Positions 37,001-48,207 of a stretch of DNA of 64,000 nt are shown piece after piece; position 1 is the first letter of the stretch, and every line of letters begins with the position of its first letter. The position numbers were made by a program, and so were the translations under genes. Origin of the DNA: Leucaena leucocephala (lineage: Eukaryota; Streptophyta; Magnoliopsida; Fabales; Fabaceae); NCBI GenBank assembly GCA_037074615.1, contig CM073519.1, positions 29,161,001 to 29,225,000 of the forward strand. The letters run 5' to 3'. The notes under the pieces were generated by a model. That model was not told the DNA's origin, did no database searches, and was given only the letters and a program-made list of their open reading frames with translations.

Positions 37001-37166
37001 TTTTAGCCCCTAACCTTTTCTAATTTTCATTTAGGTCCCTGAACTTTCCTTAGTTAATAATCCCTCTCTTTCGTTCCTCAATCTAATATAGTTTATTCGA
37101 AGAATCTCATGTCCATTACATATAAACTGTTCATATACATCAGATAAGAAAATTAGGGATATGATA
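34076..37166 (-). mobile_element. Solo LTR A3, complete, with target duplication
   Basis: A 3,091-bp LTR read on the minus strand: start TATCATATCC at 37166, end GGACACGACA at 34076, perfect duplication GTAGT on both sides. It has a U3 motif GGTACCGAT (36078-36086). The TATA box is degraded (TATTTATTG on the plus strand, 35884-35892). The hairpin GAGATTT/AAATCTC lies at 34925-34943. Sequence of the B3 LTR is continuous across it, as shown by the undisturbed copy in C3 (62,955-62,990). Confidence 0.8.
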
Positions 37167-37171
37167 GTAGT

Positions 37172-38704
37172 AGACCGTGTAAAGGGCCCAAAATGGCATC
37201 TTATAGGCCCAGTAATATTTTCAGATAAGTATGGGGGCTAGGGCTAATAAATACAGGGAAAATTATAAAATTACGAAAATACCATTGGGTATGCCATTAT
37301 GTTGTGTCAGAGTTAGAGTCAGACGAAGGCCATTTGGTCATTTGACTAAGGATAGATGGTCAAGGAGAATTCCCATAATAGTTGACCAAGGTTAGGGAAC
37401 ACTCTGATGGGTGTGAAAAGATGACAATGCCCTGAAGATATTAAAGTAAATAAAGAAGGACCAAGGGACATTTTGGTAAATTGCCAAGTGATCTATGGTT
37501 AATTTTAGGCCCAGTCCAAGAATGTCAATGGTAGGAAGAATCTAGATACTGGATTTAAGGTTATAAAGCATATTATGGAATCTAAGAAAAATTAGATTTA
37601 TAAACAGTCTAGTTTTTAAGAAATTAGACTGAGTCGGTACCAGATTAGACTGGAATTTTTCCAGAAGTTTTTTTCCTTTGGAATGGTGCCACATAACCCT
37701 ATGAGTTTTCCCTTGATGATGTCATGGATGATGTCATAGTTAGCTTTTTAGAAAAGTTAAATCCAAGATTAAATGTGAGCTATTAGATCAAATAGTGTAT
37801 ATAGTGATCTTGGCCATTGATTTTTCATGAATTTGGCTATAAATGCCCTCACAATTTCTGATGCAAAACTATGGCATGAGAACCCTTGGGGAACCTCTTG
37901 CAAAATGAAAACTCAAGCCAAGACAAAGAAAATTCAAGGAACCAAAGTTCAAGCAATATAGAGATTAAAGGTAAGCAATCTATCCTAGCTTATTTTCCTT
38001 TCATTTGGGAGCTTGAACTTAAGGGTTTTCATGGAGGGAAGTTGAGTTTTCTCTAAGGTGTATGTGCTGTCCAAAACCTTAGATGAAAAGAGAAAGAAGA
38101 AATTAAAGTTAGAGTTATGTGATTGAAGCTTCAACAAGCTAGTTAAGTGACTAATTGTTGAATGAAGTTAATACTCTTAACTTTGCCATGGTTGAACCAT
38201 TTCGGTCTATACTATTCATGATATAAGGAGATGGAATTTCAATGATCTAATGCTTCCATTTAATTTATATGATGATTTTGTATAGAATTGGATAGGTTTT
38301 GAACCTTAGAATTATTGGAATTCCAAGTTATAGTTTTTGAAGTTATTCTCTATTACTGTTCACTTGTATTGAAAAGTGATTGGAATTTAATGATTTTGAT
38401 GATTCCAACGGTTTTAAAATGAAAAGTTGTGTAGGATAAAGTAGAGAAACAAGTATGAGAAGCATTGGAATCAAAATGACAATTTTTCGAAGAATTATGT
38501 ATGTTTGTCAAATCTATCAAGAACAGTGCATAGGAGCTGAAATTTCATGATTATAAGCTCATAAATGGATTAAAAAGGTGAAATTGTGTAGGTTAAAGTC
38601 AATACATCAATTAGTTCAAAGGCCAAGTCAATTAGTAAAGATCAAAGGAAGTTATGTTAGTTAAAGTTTAATGTCCATGAGAAAGTTAGATTGTAATGGA
38701 TGGT
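37172..38704 (+). mobile_element. 5' LTR of B3, middle part
   Basis: Continues the B3 LTR through the U3 motif CGGTACC (37635-37641), a TATA-like TATAAATG (37838-37845) and the leader with AAAGGTAAGC (about 37,968). It is then interrupted by solo LTR D at 38705. Confidence 0.7.
37838..37845 (+). promoter_or_regulatory. TATA-like box of B3 LTR
   Basis: TATAAATG at the family position, one base different from TATAAATA. Confidence 0.5.
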
Positions 38705-40116
38705 TGATAACTGTCATTCTATTATCAAACAAAACTAAGGTAACCAATAGTAAGTGGCAGCTAACCTAGGTCAAATTCACAAGGAGCCTAGATGGATATT
38801 GAGATGCCTAATTAATCTAATGAGCCATAAATTAACAAGTTAAAGAGATGGTATTTGATGAGTTTTGATCTAACTACTTAAAGTAAATTATATGATATTG
38901 TTTATGTTTTTAGTGTTTATGATGATGAGATGAATGAATGACAAGTGTGTTCCCTTAGAGATTACCTTACCTTCATTATCCATAGAATATGAAGATTAGA
39001 TTAGTTGAATTAGAATATGTTAGCTAACAACTCGCTAGCTAAATCTCAATCAAAGTTACAACTCACAGACATTAAAAGAGATTAAGAATCATTCAACTAA
39101 GAGATGTAGAGTAAGAATTAAACATAATCACTTCAATTAATCACAACTATGTTCAACTCAATCATAGATGCAAATCACTCAAATGATAGTTATGCAGAAA
39201 TAAGAGATCTAACACGGTTCCCTACTTCTTTGTTCTCTACTAGTCTAATTGCATCATTAATTATAGAATTAACTACATCAACTTAATACAATTAACTATG
39301 AATTAAAGACACAATGAACTACCTGTTTAGCTCAAGGATTCAAGTTTAGCAATAAGTTCAAGAGAGCACAGTAGCTTAGCCTTACATTGCTATCTAAACT
39401 TTAACAGAAACAGAAAACATAGCAACAACCATAGTGAAAATGATTAAAGAAGATGAAGATAAACTGTAGAACTTTCCCCTGATTCTATTGAAAAGAACAG
39501 AGGAAAGTTCAGAATATAAATGAAGGAAATAGAGAAGAAAGGCAAATGGCGTGAATGGAATGGATTGGATGTGGAGTGATGAATGATGCAGAATGTGTGT
39601 GAGCTAGAATATGGCAGAAGCAGACCCCTGATATGGAATGGTGTGGATGTATATATAGGTGTGGAAGGATGTGAAGGGTAGCTGAAATGGTCTAAAGGAT
39701 ATGTGGAGTGCATGACTACTGCTTAAGTGTGTGATTCTATTGTGTGTGCGTGAATAGTGCCAGCTATACGTGAGCAGTGCTGTGTGCATGAATAGTATTT
39801 CTCCATATGCCAGCATATGCATGAGCTCCCACTTGTAATATCTTCCTCAATTCCTGGATCTAGCCCATGTGCTGTCACATGTCATCAACTCCTCCAATCC
39901 AGCTGTGATTCTCCCTTAATCCATTGATCTGTGATAGAAAATTAGAATAAATAAATTATTTGTTCACTTTAAGCACTAAATTGATATCAATTAATTCTCA
40001 ACTGTTCCAAATATTATTTATTTAATAATTGCTTAATATATTGATAAATAGGGATAAAATCAATAATAAACTCACTTTAAACATGCTAAAAATCACTACA
40101 AATATGAGTTTTATCA
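38705..40116 (-). mobile_element. Solo LTR D (another gypsy-like family)
   Basis: A 1,412-bp insertion in the B3 LTR. On the minus strand it starts TGATAAAACTCATATTTG and ends GACAGTTATCA, with the TG...CA ends and TGATAA/TTATCA inverted tips of an LTR. Flanks are ATGGT (38700-38704) and ATGGA (40117-40121), a four-of-five match, plausible for an old duplication. A TATATATA box on the minus strand lies near 39,652. The sequence is unrelated to families A-C. A start of the TGATAAAACTCATATTTG kind is familiar from large plant gypsy elements, but I cannot name the lineage. Confidence 0.65.
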
Positions 40117-41104
40117 ATGGATGATTATGTAATGTTAGGATTTGATTTAGGACTCCAAAGAGGCACCACATATCCAAGAGAAGTAAGAAGAAAGAGGCAA
40201 AGTTAAAGTGAAAGAAATCAAGCAAGTAAGGTGGTAAACTTATCCTAAACTTGTATGTATTGAATACTATGCTTTGTTGTGCTATGACTTTGTTGAATTG
40301 TGTTGCATATGTGCTTATGATTGAAGCTTTGCTTCTATGATTACTTTGGCCAATTGTATTTCATATGTAACATGGAAGCATGCACATTACACAATGTTAA
40401 CACTTTCACAAGTAAGCACAAGTATTTAAGTTAATGCATGCATTATTTAGTACCGTTTGCTACTGAGATTTCCCCAAAAATCTCACCCCTTCCATGTAAT
40501 CCCAATCCCAGTAGGTTTATGAATGATGAAAGAGGATGAAGAAGCATTAAGAGAAGTTAGGGATTGGATAATGTAAATGTTATGTGAAGAAGTGTTATGT
40601 GTAATGATATTATATGATAAGTTGAGCAATAATGTTCATAATGTAATAAAAAATAGTATATGAAGGAATTAATGTATGCAATTTTACAGAAATTGAGTTA
40701 ACATGTCAAGCTTCATTATAACACCAAGAATGCCTTATTTCGATGTTTGTACAAAGAGAACAAATTTTCCAAAGTGAGGCACTAGAATCTGTTTCAGAAT
40801 TTTTGACCAAATGAATAGTATTTTTTGATGATTAAATTATATTAATTGACTAAGCATTTAGTCTAAAAGTTTCCCTTAAATTTCAAGATGGTATCTTCAT
40901 GTAGCTTTTTGAACCACTTCATTTTAATTTTTCTATAATTAATTATGATTTTTTGAAGCTCGTCGCCTAATCTGGAAATACCATATGAACAGTAACTCGA
41001 GAAGAGAAAAATTCTAGATTTAGCTAATGGACTTCTAAGGTCTTGTAAGTGGTTCTAAATGCTACTGAATAGTCCCTAAGACGTACAAAAGTAAGGATGC
41101 TTCA
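40117..41104 (+). mobile_element. 5' LTR of B3, last part
   Basis: Ends at 41104 with GGATGCTTCA (family GGATGTTACA) next to a primer site. Contains the hairpin GAGATTT/AAATCTC at 40465-40484. Total B3 LTR without insertions is about 3.0 kb. Confidence 0.75.
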
Positions 41105-41107
41105 TTT

Positions 41108-41119
41108 TGGTATAAGAGC
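41108..41119 (+). other. Primer binding site of B3
   Basis: TGGTATAAGAGC, one base from TGGTATCAGAGC, three bases after the LTR end. Confidence 0.65.
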
Positions 41120-41253
41120 ATAAGTTTATGGCATAATATAAGATAGTTCCTAGACCCTAACTCTAAATAGTAAGTACTTTATTATGTTAGGGTATTGGTT
41201 GGGATAGTTAGCATTGTTCATTTAAGCAAATATTACAAGAGTAGATATGAGAT

Positions 41254-41685
41254 TTGATAAAGTTAAGTCATACTCTTCAGTTAATAAGGGAGACCCCCGG
41301 CCAATATGAAGATGATGTATATCCAGACCATGATCCTCCTTTAGACAGTGAAGAGAGTTCAGATGGTAGTATAGAGGACCAATCAGGAAGATCTACAGTA
41401 GAATATCTTATAGATGTTTATGTAGACTCAAACCTGCAGTCTGGAGGTTATGTAGAGATTCAGCGTAATGCTTTGCATGTACCATATGATGTTGAGTCTA
41501 GTGACTCTATACAATATGAGTTTGTTAGAGTACCCTCTAACCCTGATGTAAGCTCTATTCATCCGATGAGAGGACAAATTACGACTGAGGAAGCTGAGTA
41601 CTGGTACTGGATTATAGGTAGACCAGATATTATTCCTCCTTCACCAGAGTTTAAGGATATATTTGCTATGAGTAATATAAAATAG
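41254..41685 (+). CDS. EYWY-motif protein of B elements, unknown function
   Basis: An open frame of 143 codons at the place where gag normally begins, about 135 bp after the primer site. I do not recognise the family. It is acidic in the first half (YEDDVYPDHDPPLDSEESSD), has a middle PSNPD segment, and ends with EAEYWYWIIGRPDIIPPSPEF. B2 and B1 carry recognisable but broken versions, and the EYWYWIIGRPDI part is the best kept at protein level. The codon at 41254 is TTG. An ATG at 41247 opens the neighbouring frame (MRFDKVKS), also conserved in B2, so one single-base shift probably separates the original start from this frame. It may be the N-terminal part of a divergent gag. Whether it is still made is doubtful. 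Confidence 0.4.
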   Translation: MIKLSHTLQLIRETPGQYEDDVYPDHDPPLDSEESSDGSIEDQSGRSTVEYLIDVYVDSNLQSGGYVEIQRNALHVPYDVESSDSIQYEFVRVPSNPDVSSIHPMRGQITTEEAEYWYWIIGRPDIIPPSPEFKDIFAMSNIK

Positions 41686-42499
41686 TCCCTTAATCTAAAG
41701 ATCTAGTCAGAGTATATGACAGTCCCTTTCCATTCTCAGAGTCTAGGAATATGTGACTTTATAGAGAAAGATCATTATGATGTTCCTGGTCATAGTCAAC
41801 CCCAACCTTCTTGCTAAATACAGATAATGTTGACTATAACAGTCTTAAGAAAGATGTGGAGAGTGAATTACTCAGTCTAGGTCAAGGGTTGGACAGAAGT
41901 AGAGATTAAAAGTAGTCAATTTATCTGTAGTTCCTTAATGCTGTAGCAGGGATGATAAACAAATATACGATAAAGGGCATTGACTTGAATCAGGTTTATA
42001 CTATAGAAGATGGCATGAGATGGTAGTAAGTCAGATACTAGCATATACCCCTATATGGCATATAGAGCTAAGTGAGTTTTTGGCAAATGATCCACCAACT
42101 AACATACAGGGGTGACATTTCTATGTGCAAAAATATTTACAGTACACTGTTCCCTAGAAAATAATGTAAAAAGAGATTAGGGTAATGTAAATTTGTAAAT
42201 AGTGTAAAGTAATTACGTAGATGATGACAGTTATGATGTGCCCCGAATATGTAGTGGACATGTATTTACAAATGTTATGGTGATATGAAATATGCGTTTT
42301 TATGTGATATAATGAAATGATAGTTAGTTGAACATCTATAATAATATATTCCCTATTTAATGTGATTATGATAGATAGATATGAATAAGTTTCAATTAAC
42401 TCAAAGCTCAACAAAGTTAGGAACAAGAATCAGTTATTGCTAGAATGAAGACTAGACAACCAACATTAGAAGAGAATGTTCAAAGAAAGCTATGTCTAG

Positions 42500-42786
42500 G
42501 TCGTGACTGGACGGTGTTGAAGTCGCGACTAGTAGTCACAGAGAAGTGAAGTTATGACAAGTCAAGATATGAGTCGTGACAAATATTCATAGAGGTATTA
42601 TGGTCATGACGAGTAAAGACCATTGGTCATGACAGGAAGCTCAAGATCTATCAAGTCGTGATGAGTCCAAGTCATAGGACATGACTAATGTATAAGCAGA
42701 TCAAGTCACGATAGAAGATGACCTATGGCCGCGACTAAAGTTCACATAGAATATGAGTCGCGACTAGCCAGTACTCTGGTTGCAAC
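42500..42786 (+). repeat. Paired-palindrome 51-bp array, 12 sites, in B3
   Basis: Sites start at 42500, 42522, 42551, 42573, 42603, 42626, 42655, 42678, 42705, 42728, 42757 and 42779. The steps are 22, 29, 22, 30, 23, 29, 23, 27, 23, 29 and 22. Two are intact GTCGCGAC (42522, 42757). Others are GTCGTGAC, GTTATGAC, GTCATGAC, GTCGTGAT, GACATGAC, GTCACGAT, GCCGCGAC and GTTGCAAC, mostly explicable by C-to-T or G-to-A change at CpG. On the sense strand many sites are followed by TA or TAG. Confidence 0.8.
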
Positions 42787-43352
42787 TAGAATGCACAGAG
42801 ACATGGTGATAAGAATAAAGATGCTAGCCTCACTAAAGTTTATCAGTTAGAGGTTTAGCTCAGCGTTCAGGAAAGCTAAACAGTATGATGTACTAAGATA
42901 TAGAAGATCAGTTTAAGAAAATGTTTAAAAGCAGATCCTCCATATAATCACTAGGAGTTGATCTATGTTACAAAAGATTCATTCAGCTAGTATTTACTGA
43001 ATAGAATAATAAGAAGTTAGAATGAGACTTGCCTAAGAATGAGTCTATTATATGGCTTAAGCTTAGAGACATGATGGTTAATAGATAAAAACTTAAAATT
43101 CCCATAACAGATAGATACCATCATAAAGAAACAGTAACCTAGAGGACTTAGGGTAAAGCACCCTAGAGAACAAAAGTAATAGTACTAGATGATGAATGAG
43201 ATCCATATGACTTAAATTAGTTGAGATCCATAAAGACATACCATAAAGAAACCACAGTCTGGTCAAGAGCAGATTGAGACTGATATACATATAGAAAGAG
43301 TTAAGAGATATTAGAGAGATGTAGAAGTTACTCCATAGAGATGGATATTTAT

Positions 43353-43620
43353 TTGGTTACCTGAGAAGTTTTTCTCGAAGAGTTTACAAGAAGCATTCCT
43401 CTTAGTTAGATAGAGATGAGCATGAGGTTGAGGGTTAAAGCAGGGAAAGAGAAACCCTTTGATGAATACTCAGTCGAGTTCATCCACATTAGCAATGAGA
43501 GTTGAATGACTGAGAAGTTAGTTCGAGGATTGAATTTTGTGTTGCAAAGAAAGAGTTTTTTCTCAAGTAGTTGTAGAAGTTCAATAGAGCGGTAGATGTA
43601 TACAATATAAGAAAATAAGT
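43353..43620 (+). pseudogene. Gag-like remnant in B3
   Basis: Plus-strand reading with several shifts gives EKFFSK..., then GK.NPFD.YS.EFI, then EKLVRGLNFVLQRKSF. This order recalls the retrotransposon gag (capsid) domain ending in a FVRGL-type helix. Multiple stops. The same stretch is at about 21,780-21,990 in B2 and, reversed, at 4060-4260 in B1. Assignment by weak pattern only. Confidence 0.35.
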
Positions 43621-43801
43621 TTATGATGTTTAGAGAGAGAAAGGTAGCCAAAGCTAAAAAGATAAAGTGACCCCTATTCCCTATGTAAGAAAGTAATGAA
43701 GGGTTGAGTCTATACCATAGTAAGAGGGTAATGTGGCAGCCTAAGTTAGATGAATAATTACTTTGAGATCTGACAATGATCTGACCAGATAATGTGATAG
43801 G

Positions 43802-46800
43802 TATCATGTCCCCAATTTTCTTACCTAATGTAAATGTACAGTTTATATGAAATGAATATGAGATTCTTGGAATAAATTGTATCAGATTGAGGAATGAAGG
43901 AGAGGGATTATTGACTAACGAAAATATAGGGACCTCAATACAAAGTAGAAAAGGTTAAAGGCTAAAAGTTAAAGTAGAAACAAAAGTCGGGCCAAAAGTG
44001 GTAATTTTCAAAAGTTTAGGGACCTAAATATAAATAAGCAAAAAGTCAGAGACCTAAATGTAATTATGGAAAAGTTCAGCTAGAAAAGGCTTAGAATTGC
44101 CTGGAAGTATTCTAATCCCATATTTCATCAATAAATAGAGAAAGTTATGCTAGTTAATTTAGCATAATATAGAAATTTTATTAGGGTTCCAAATAGTGGA
44201 TATTTATCTAATAGTCTGTAAGTTATCTAAAATTTTATCAGATCTCATGGACCTCATGTATAACTGAAAAAGTTACAGGAAGGTGTGCCCTATGACATTA
44301 GATGTCATGAATCTAACAGAACCCCAGAAGGAGCTCTATATGAAAAGTTATTCCCGTATTAGTGAATTTTGATGGGAATTTCAGAATACCTATGATCCGA
44401 TTATAGAACTTAGTAGCAAGTAAGCCTGGATAGAATGAGCTCAGATGACCTCATATATAGGCCTATAATGATGCCAAGGAGGGCCCAAAACCCATGATAC
44501 CAGTTCATCAGTAGAATGGGCCAGTGTTCAGGAAAGGTGCGAAATTACAAAAATGCCCCTCGATGACTATATTGTACCAGTGATAGATGGAGGGCATTTT
44601 GGTCATTATGGAAAGTCTAAAAGTGTGGGATATAGTATAAATATGATTATTTAGAGCCAGTATAGGCCCTGAAGCAGTACAAAGAGGGGTGAAATGACAA
44701 TTATGCCCTTAGCGTTAATATAGTGCAAGAAAGGACACTAAGGGTATTTTGGTCATTTTTCAAGGGATGAATGGCAAATAAATACTCAGTCTAGCAATGT
44801 CAATGGTATAAGAAACCTAGACACTGGTTTATAGGATAGAATACATATCCTAGAATATTATAAAAATTAGGAACAGAAAACAATCTGTTTTTTGTGAAAC
44901 TGCTCCGATCGGTACCAAACTGGACTGGAATTTTTCCTATTAGTATGCTTCACTTTTTCCAGCCACACATGGCCTTAAATGATGTCATGCATGGCATCAA
45001 GTAAGAGACTTCTAGGGCAAGCCAAGTTGAAGAATGAATATGGACCATTAGATCAAATAGTAACCACATCAATTTTGACCATCCATTTCAACTCAAGATC
45101 ATCTATAAATACCCAATATTCAGCTTGGTTTGGCATGCCTTGACAACCATAAGGAAACTCTTACAAAATTTCCATTCAACCAAGAAAGAAGCACTCAACT
45201 TGGAGTATAAAGTAAGGTAATCATCTCCCTTGATCTTGAGCTTTATTCTAGTAAGCTAGCTCTTGATTTTAAGGGGTTTTTGTCCCATATTTCCCTTGAG
45301 GTTGCTGCTAGAAGTTCTGTCCATATATGGCTAGAATAGGATTTTTATGTTATGGATAGTTTAAACAAGCTTAAACAAGCTAGAATCAAGTGGTATAAGC
45401 TTGGAAATCCAAGTATGTTTGGAATTAGGGTTTTGTGTTCTTGCTATTACTGTATGTGACACTATTCATATGTTGGAATTTCATGATTTTGATGCTTCCA
45501 ATGATTTTAAAATGGAAAATTATGTGGGGATAAAGTAGGGGAACAAGTATTATAAGCACTGGAATCAAAATGTGAATTTTGAAAAATAAGAACATGTACT
45601 TTGGTCAAGTGCAAGAGCTTTTGATGTGTTTTGATTTTGGAAATTATAGTTTCATATTTGGATTCTTCATGAAAAAATATGTGGAAGTGAACTATGAGAA
45701 TTTATTTTGGAAAGATGGAAGTAAGAAACATAAAATGGAGAAACAAAGGAAGTTAGTGAAAACCTAGTCTTGGTTTTGTGTTCAAGTTGAGTTGTAACTT
45801 GATATTACTTTGTAATGGCTAGGTTTTGATATTTGTGAAGGAAGAAAATCATTTCAAGAAGACTTTGACAAGGATAGCTAAGAGGTAGCAAGAATACCTA
45901 ACTATAGTTTCATGTTTGCTTAATTGTTTGTTTGCTTGTTAGTTGTGATGTTTGGTTGAGCATGAGATTGTGTCATCATGTTGATGATGAAGTATGAATG
46001 ATTGCAACTCCTTGCAAGTTACATCATGACAGTATGGATTTTAGAGTTTGCTTATGCACCAATATGAAGTATCTCCCACCTCATGATAACATGTTAAGCA
46101 TCCAATTAATCATGCATGATATTATGGTTTGTGTAACTTGCTATTGGGAATTCCATGAAATTTGATTACTTCCATATGCATAACCATATTATAGGTGCTG
46201 GAACTTCCCAAGGAAAGAGGGTAAGCATGGATGGTTAAACTTGTATAATGAGTTACATGAGTTACTTGGCACTATGGAAGTATATATTGGGATATATGAT
46301 GTATGATCCTGAAATTGTGTTTTGAGGCTGATGCTTTTTGACGATGTTTATAATGCCTAAAACAACGAGTTTTAACTTGAAATTTGGCATGATTATAGTT
46401 AAGATGCAGATATTTAAAAAAAACAAGAAAATCTCAATTGGTTAAGTATTTGAATTGTTATGATTTTCTAAGTTGGAGTTAAAATCTAGAACTAAGAGAA
46501 AGTAAGCAATTGGAGGCAGTGACCATCCGATGTGAATTTAGTATAGTAAATGAATGAGTTTTTCCATGAAAATTGGTGAACTTAAAGAGGACGTCTAGAT
46601 ATTTAAATCCATAGGTAACATGGTTCATTTGGACAAGTAACCAAAGAGAAATGAATTTTTGAAATTAAGGAAAAGAAACTGGATCTTCTAGATTTTACCA
46701 AATGAACAATGATTTTCAACGAATAAACTAATTTCATTTGGACAAGGAAACCTCAGTTTCATATTTGTCTTTCAAATATTTATGAAATTGCTTTCATAAG

Positions 46801-47014
46801 AAATTGGAACCACTTTATTTCAATTTTCTACAATTAATTATGAATTTTCAAAGTAGGGTACATGTTCTATAATTACCAAATGAACAGTATCATGAATAGT
46901 ACCCCCTGAGAGCAATTTTTTTAGAAATGAATGTTTCCAACGCAAATGATCATGTAATTAGTTCCAATAACTTCTAATAAAGTATAATTGAAGTTAAAGT
47001 ATAATTGAAGTTAT
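43802..47014 (+). mobile_element. LTR A4, 3' end lost
   Basis: Plus-strand A-type LTR. It starts TATCATGTCCCC, a mutated TGTCATATCCCC, and runs through the U3 motif CCGATCGGTACC (44905-44916), TATA box (45104-45111) and a donor-like AAGGTAAT (about 45,215). It nearly reaches its end, where a 15-bp GTATAATTGAAGTTA is doubled, before joining copia LTR sequence at about 47,015. The last about 20 bp including the terminal GGATATGACA are missing. It lies inside the B3 internal region; there is no polypurine tract before it, so it is probably a separate solo LTR rather than the B3 3' LTR. Confidence 0.7.
45104..45111 (+). promoter_or_regulatory. TATA box of LTR A4
   Basis: TATAAATA, about 190 bp downstream of CCGATCGGTACC. 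Confidence 0.6.
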
Positions 47015-47845
47015 ATGAGGTATCCTATCAATTTGAATTTCAAATTCAAACGTGATAGAGATTTAATTTATCCTTATAAATTAAATCTTATAAATATCTC
47101 TTACATGAGATATCCTATCAATTTGAATTTCAAATTCAAACGTGATAGAGATATCTCTTATATATAATGTATATATATGAATTTATATATATACGAATAT
47201 AAATATAAATAAATATATACATCCACCCTGGATCATTCATTGAATCTAGACATGTCTTAGATTCAATGAATATGGACATCATAGCTCGTGTTGGGCTATT
47301 TTGTATGTGACCCTGTAGGCCCATATGAAGTTGGTAGTGGGCCATTTGCTATACTGGCCCACAAGTCGCAAGCTGTCTCTAGCAAGACATAACGACTACC
47401 CAAATCATATGAGGATCGTTAAACGATGTGACCTTTTATACAACCATATCATCTCCCTTCTGTCACGCGATATTTTGGTCATGGATGAGGCATGGATAAT
47501 GTCATCCTCCTATTCCTGACTGTTACTTCCTCAATCCCTAAGTAGTCTGACTATAGAAATGGAACTACCTTTCTATTAGAGTATGGCCATACATTTCTCA
47601 TACTCACTCATCGAGGGGCCAAGTAATATCTCTCTACAAATGTGAGGGACAAATTCCATCTTGACCATTCACATTCCTCCGCATGAAAAAACACTAAGCC
47701 TGAACATAGTCTTTATGATCACTCGGTCAAAAGTGACTTTTGACTAGGTCAAAGCTGAGCGTTTGTCATGTAGGAATCCATAATGATCTCAGGTTAAAGG
47801 GCATAGTGACATGGTTTGTATATGAGAGAAGCTTATGACGTAACC
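47015..47845 (-). mobile_element. Diverged fragment of copia LTR
   Basis: Collinear with about 49,076-49,870 of the intact copia LTR and in the same orientation, but with many substitutions. A segment with ATCCTATCAATTTGAATTTC is duplicated (47,015-47,060 and 47,108-47,153). The left third of the LTR, which holds the GTCGCGAC array, is absent. It is cut at 47845 by the start of C3, so its other end would lie beyond C3 outside the window. Evidence of an older insertion of the same family. Confidence 0.75.
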
Positions 47846-48207
47846 TGTCATATCCCAATTTTAAGACTTAGAAGTCCATTATATAGCCTGAAAAAGGGAT
47901 TCTACTAGACCCTATTGAGCAGAGGTCTCAATAAATAGAGAAAATTATGCTGATCAGTTGATGCAACACAAGGTTTTGATATGAGGTCCCGAAAGATTTA
48001 TAGTAACTTATGAATAGAAGGAAAATTAATATAGTATTCTCTCGACCTCAGAATCAGAAGAAATGTGGCAGTAAATTCCTATAATTAATATAAGAATTTT
48101 TGAAACTGACAGAGCTCAAAAAGGAGTTCTGTAGAATTTACTACAAGATTTACAGTAGATTAAAAGACCCGATAAATAGGTTTCGGGGGAATTTCTCGGG
48201 AATTGAG
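47846..48207 (+). mobile_element. 5' LTR of element C3, first part
   Basis: Plus-strand LTR start TGTCATATCCC, closely matching the C3 3' LTR from 62599. Interrupted at 48207 by the copia element; TTGAG at 48203-48207 is its target duplication. Small open frames here are LTR shadows. Confidence 0.8.
48203..48207. repeat. Target site duplication of copia element (left)
   Basis: TTGAG, repeated at 57232-57236. The uninterrupted equivalent site in the C3 3' LTR has a single TTGAG at 62956-62960. Confidence 0.9.

Larger units (their letters stand above)
41120..43801 (+). mobile_element. Internal region of element B3 (5' part)
   Basis: Plus-strand internal DNA running from the primer site through the EYWY frame (41,254-41,685), a segment shared with B1 but not B2 or C (about 42,030-42,800, containing the 51-bp array), and a gag-like stretch (43,353-43,620). 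At 43802 an A-type LTR is inserted, and the rest of B3, including any 3' LTR, is not visible. No pol motifs. Confidence 0.65.

Noticed and set aside
38705..40116. DNA transposon or MITE with TTGATAA inverted tips
   Set aside because: TG...CA ends, a TATA box and a near 5-bp target duplication fit a solo LTR better. The inverted tips are short and normal for LTRs.
43802..47014. LTR A4 as the 3' LTR of B3
   Set aside because: It belongs to family A, not B, and no polypurine tract precedes it. The B3 internal region ends mid-sequence.
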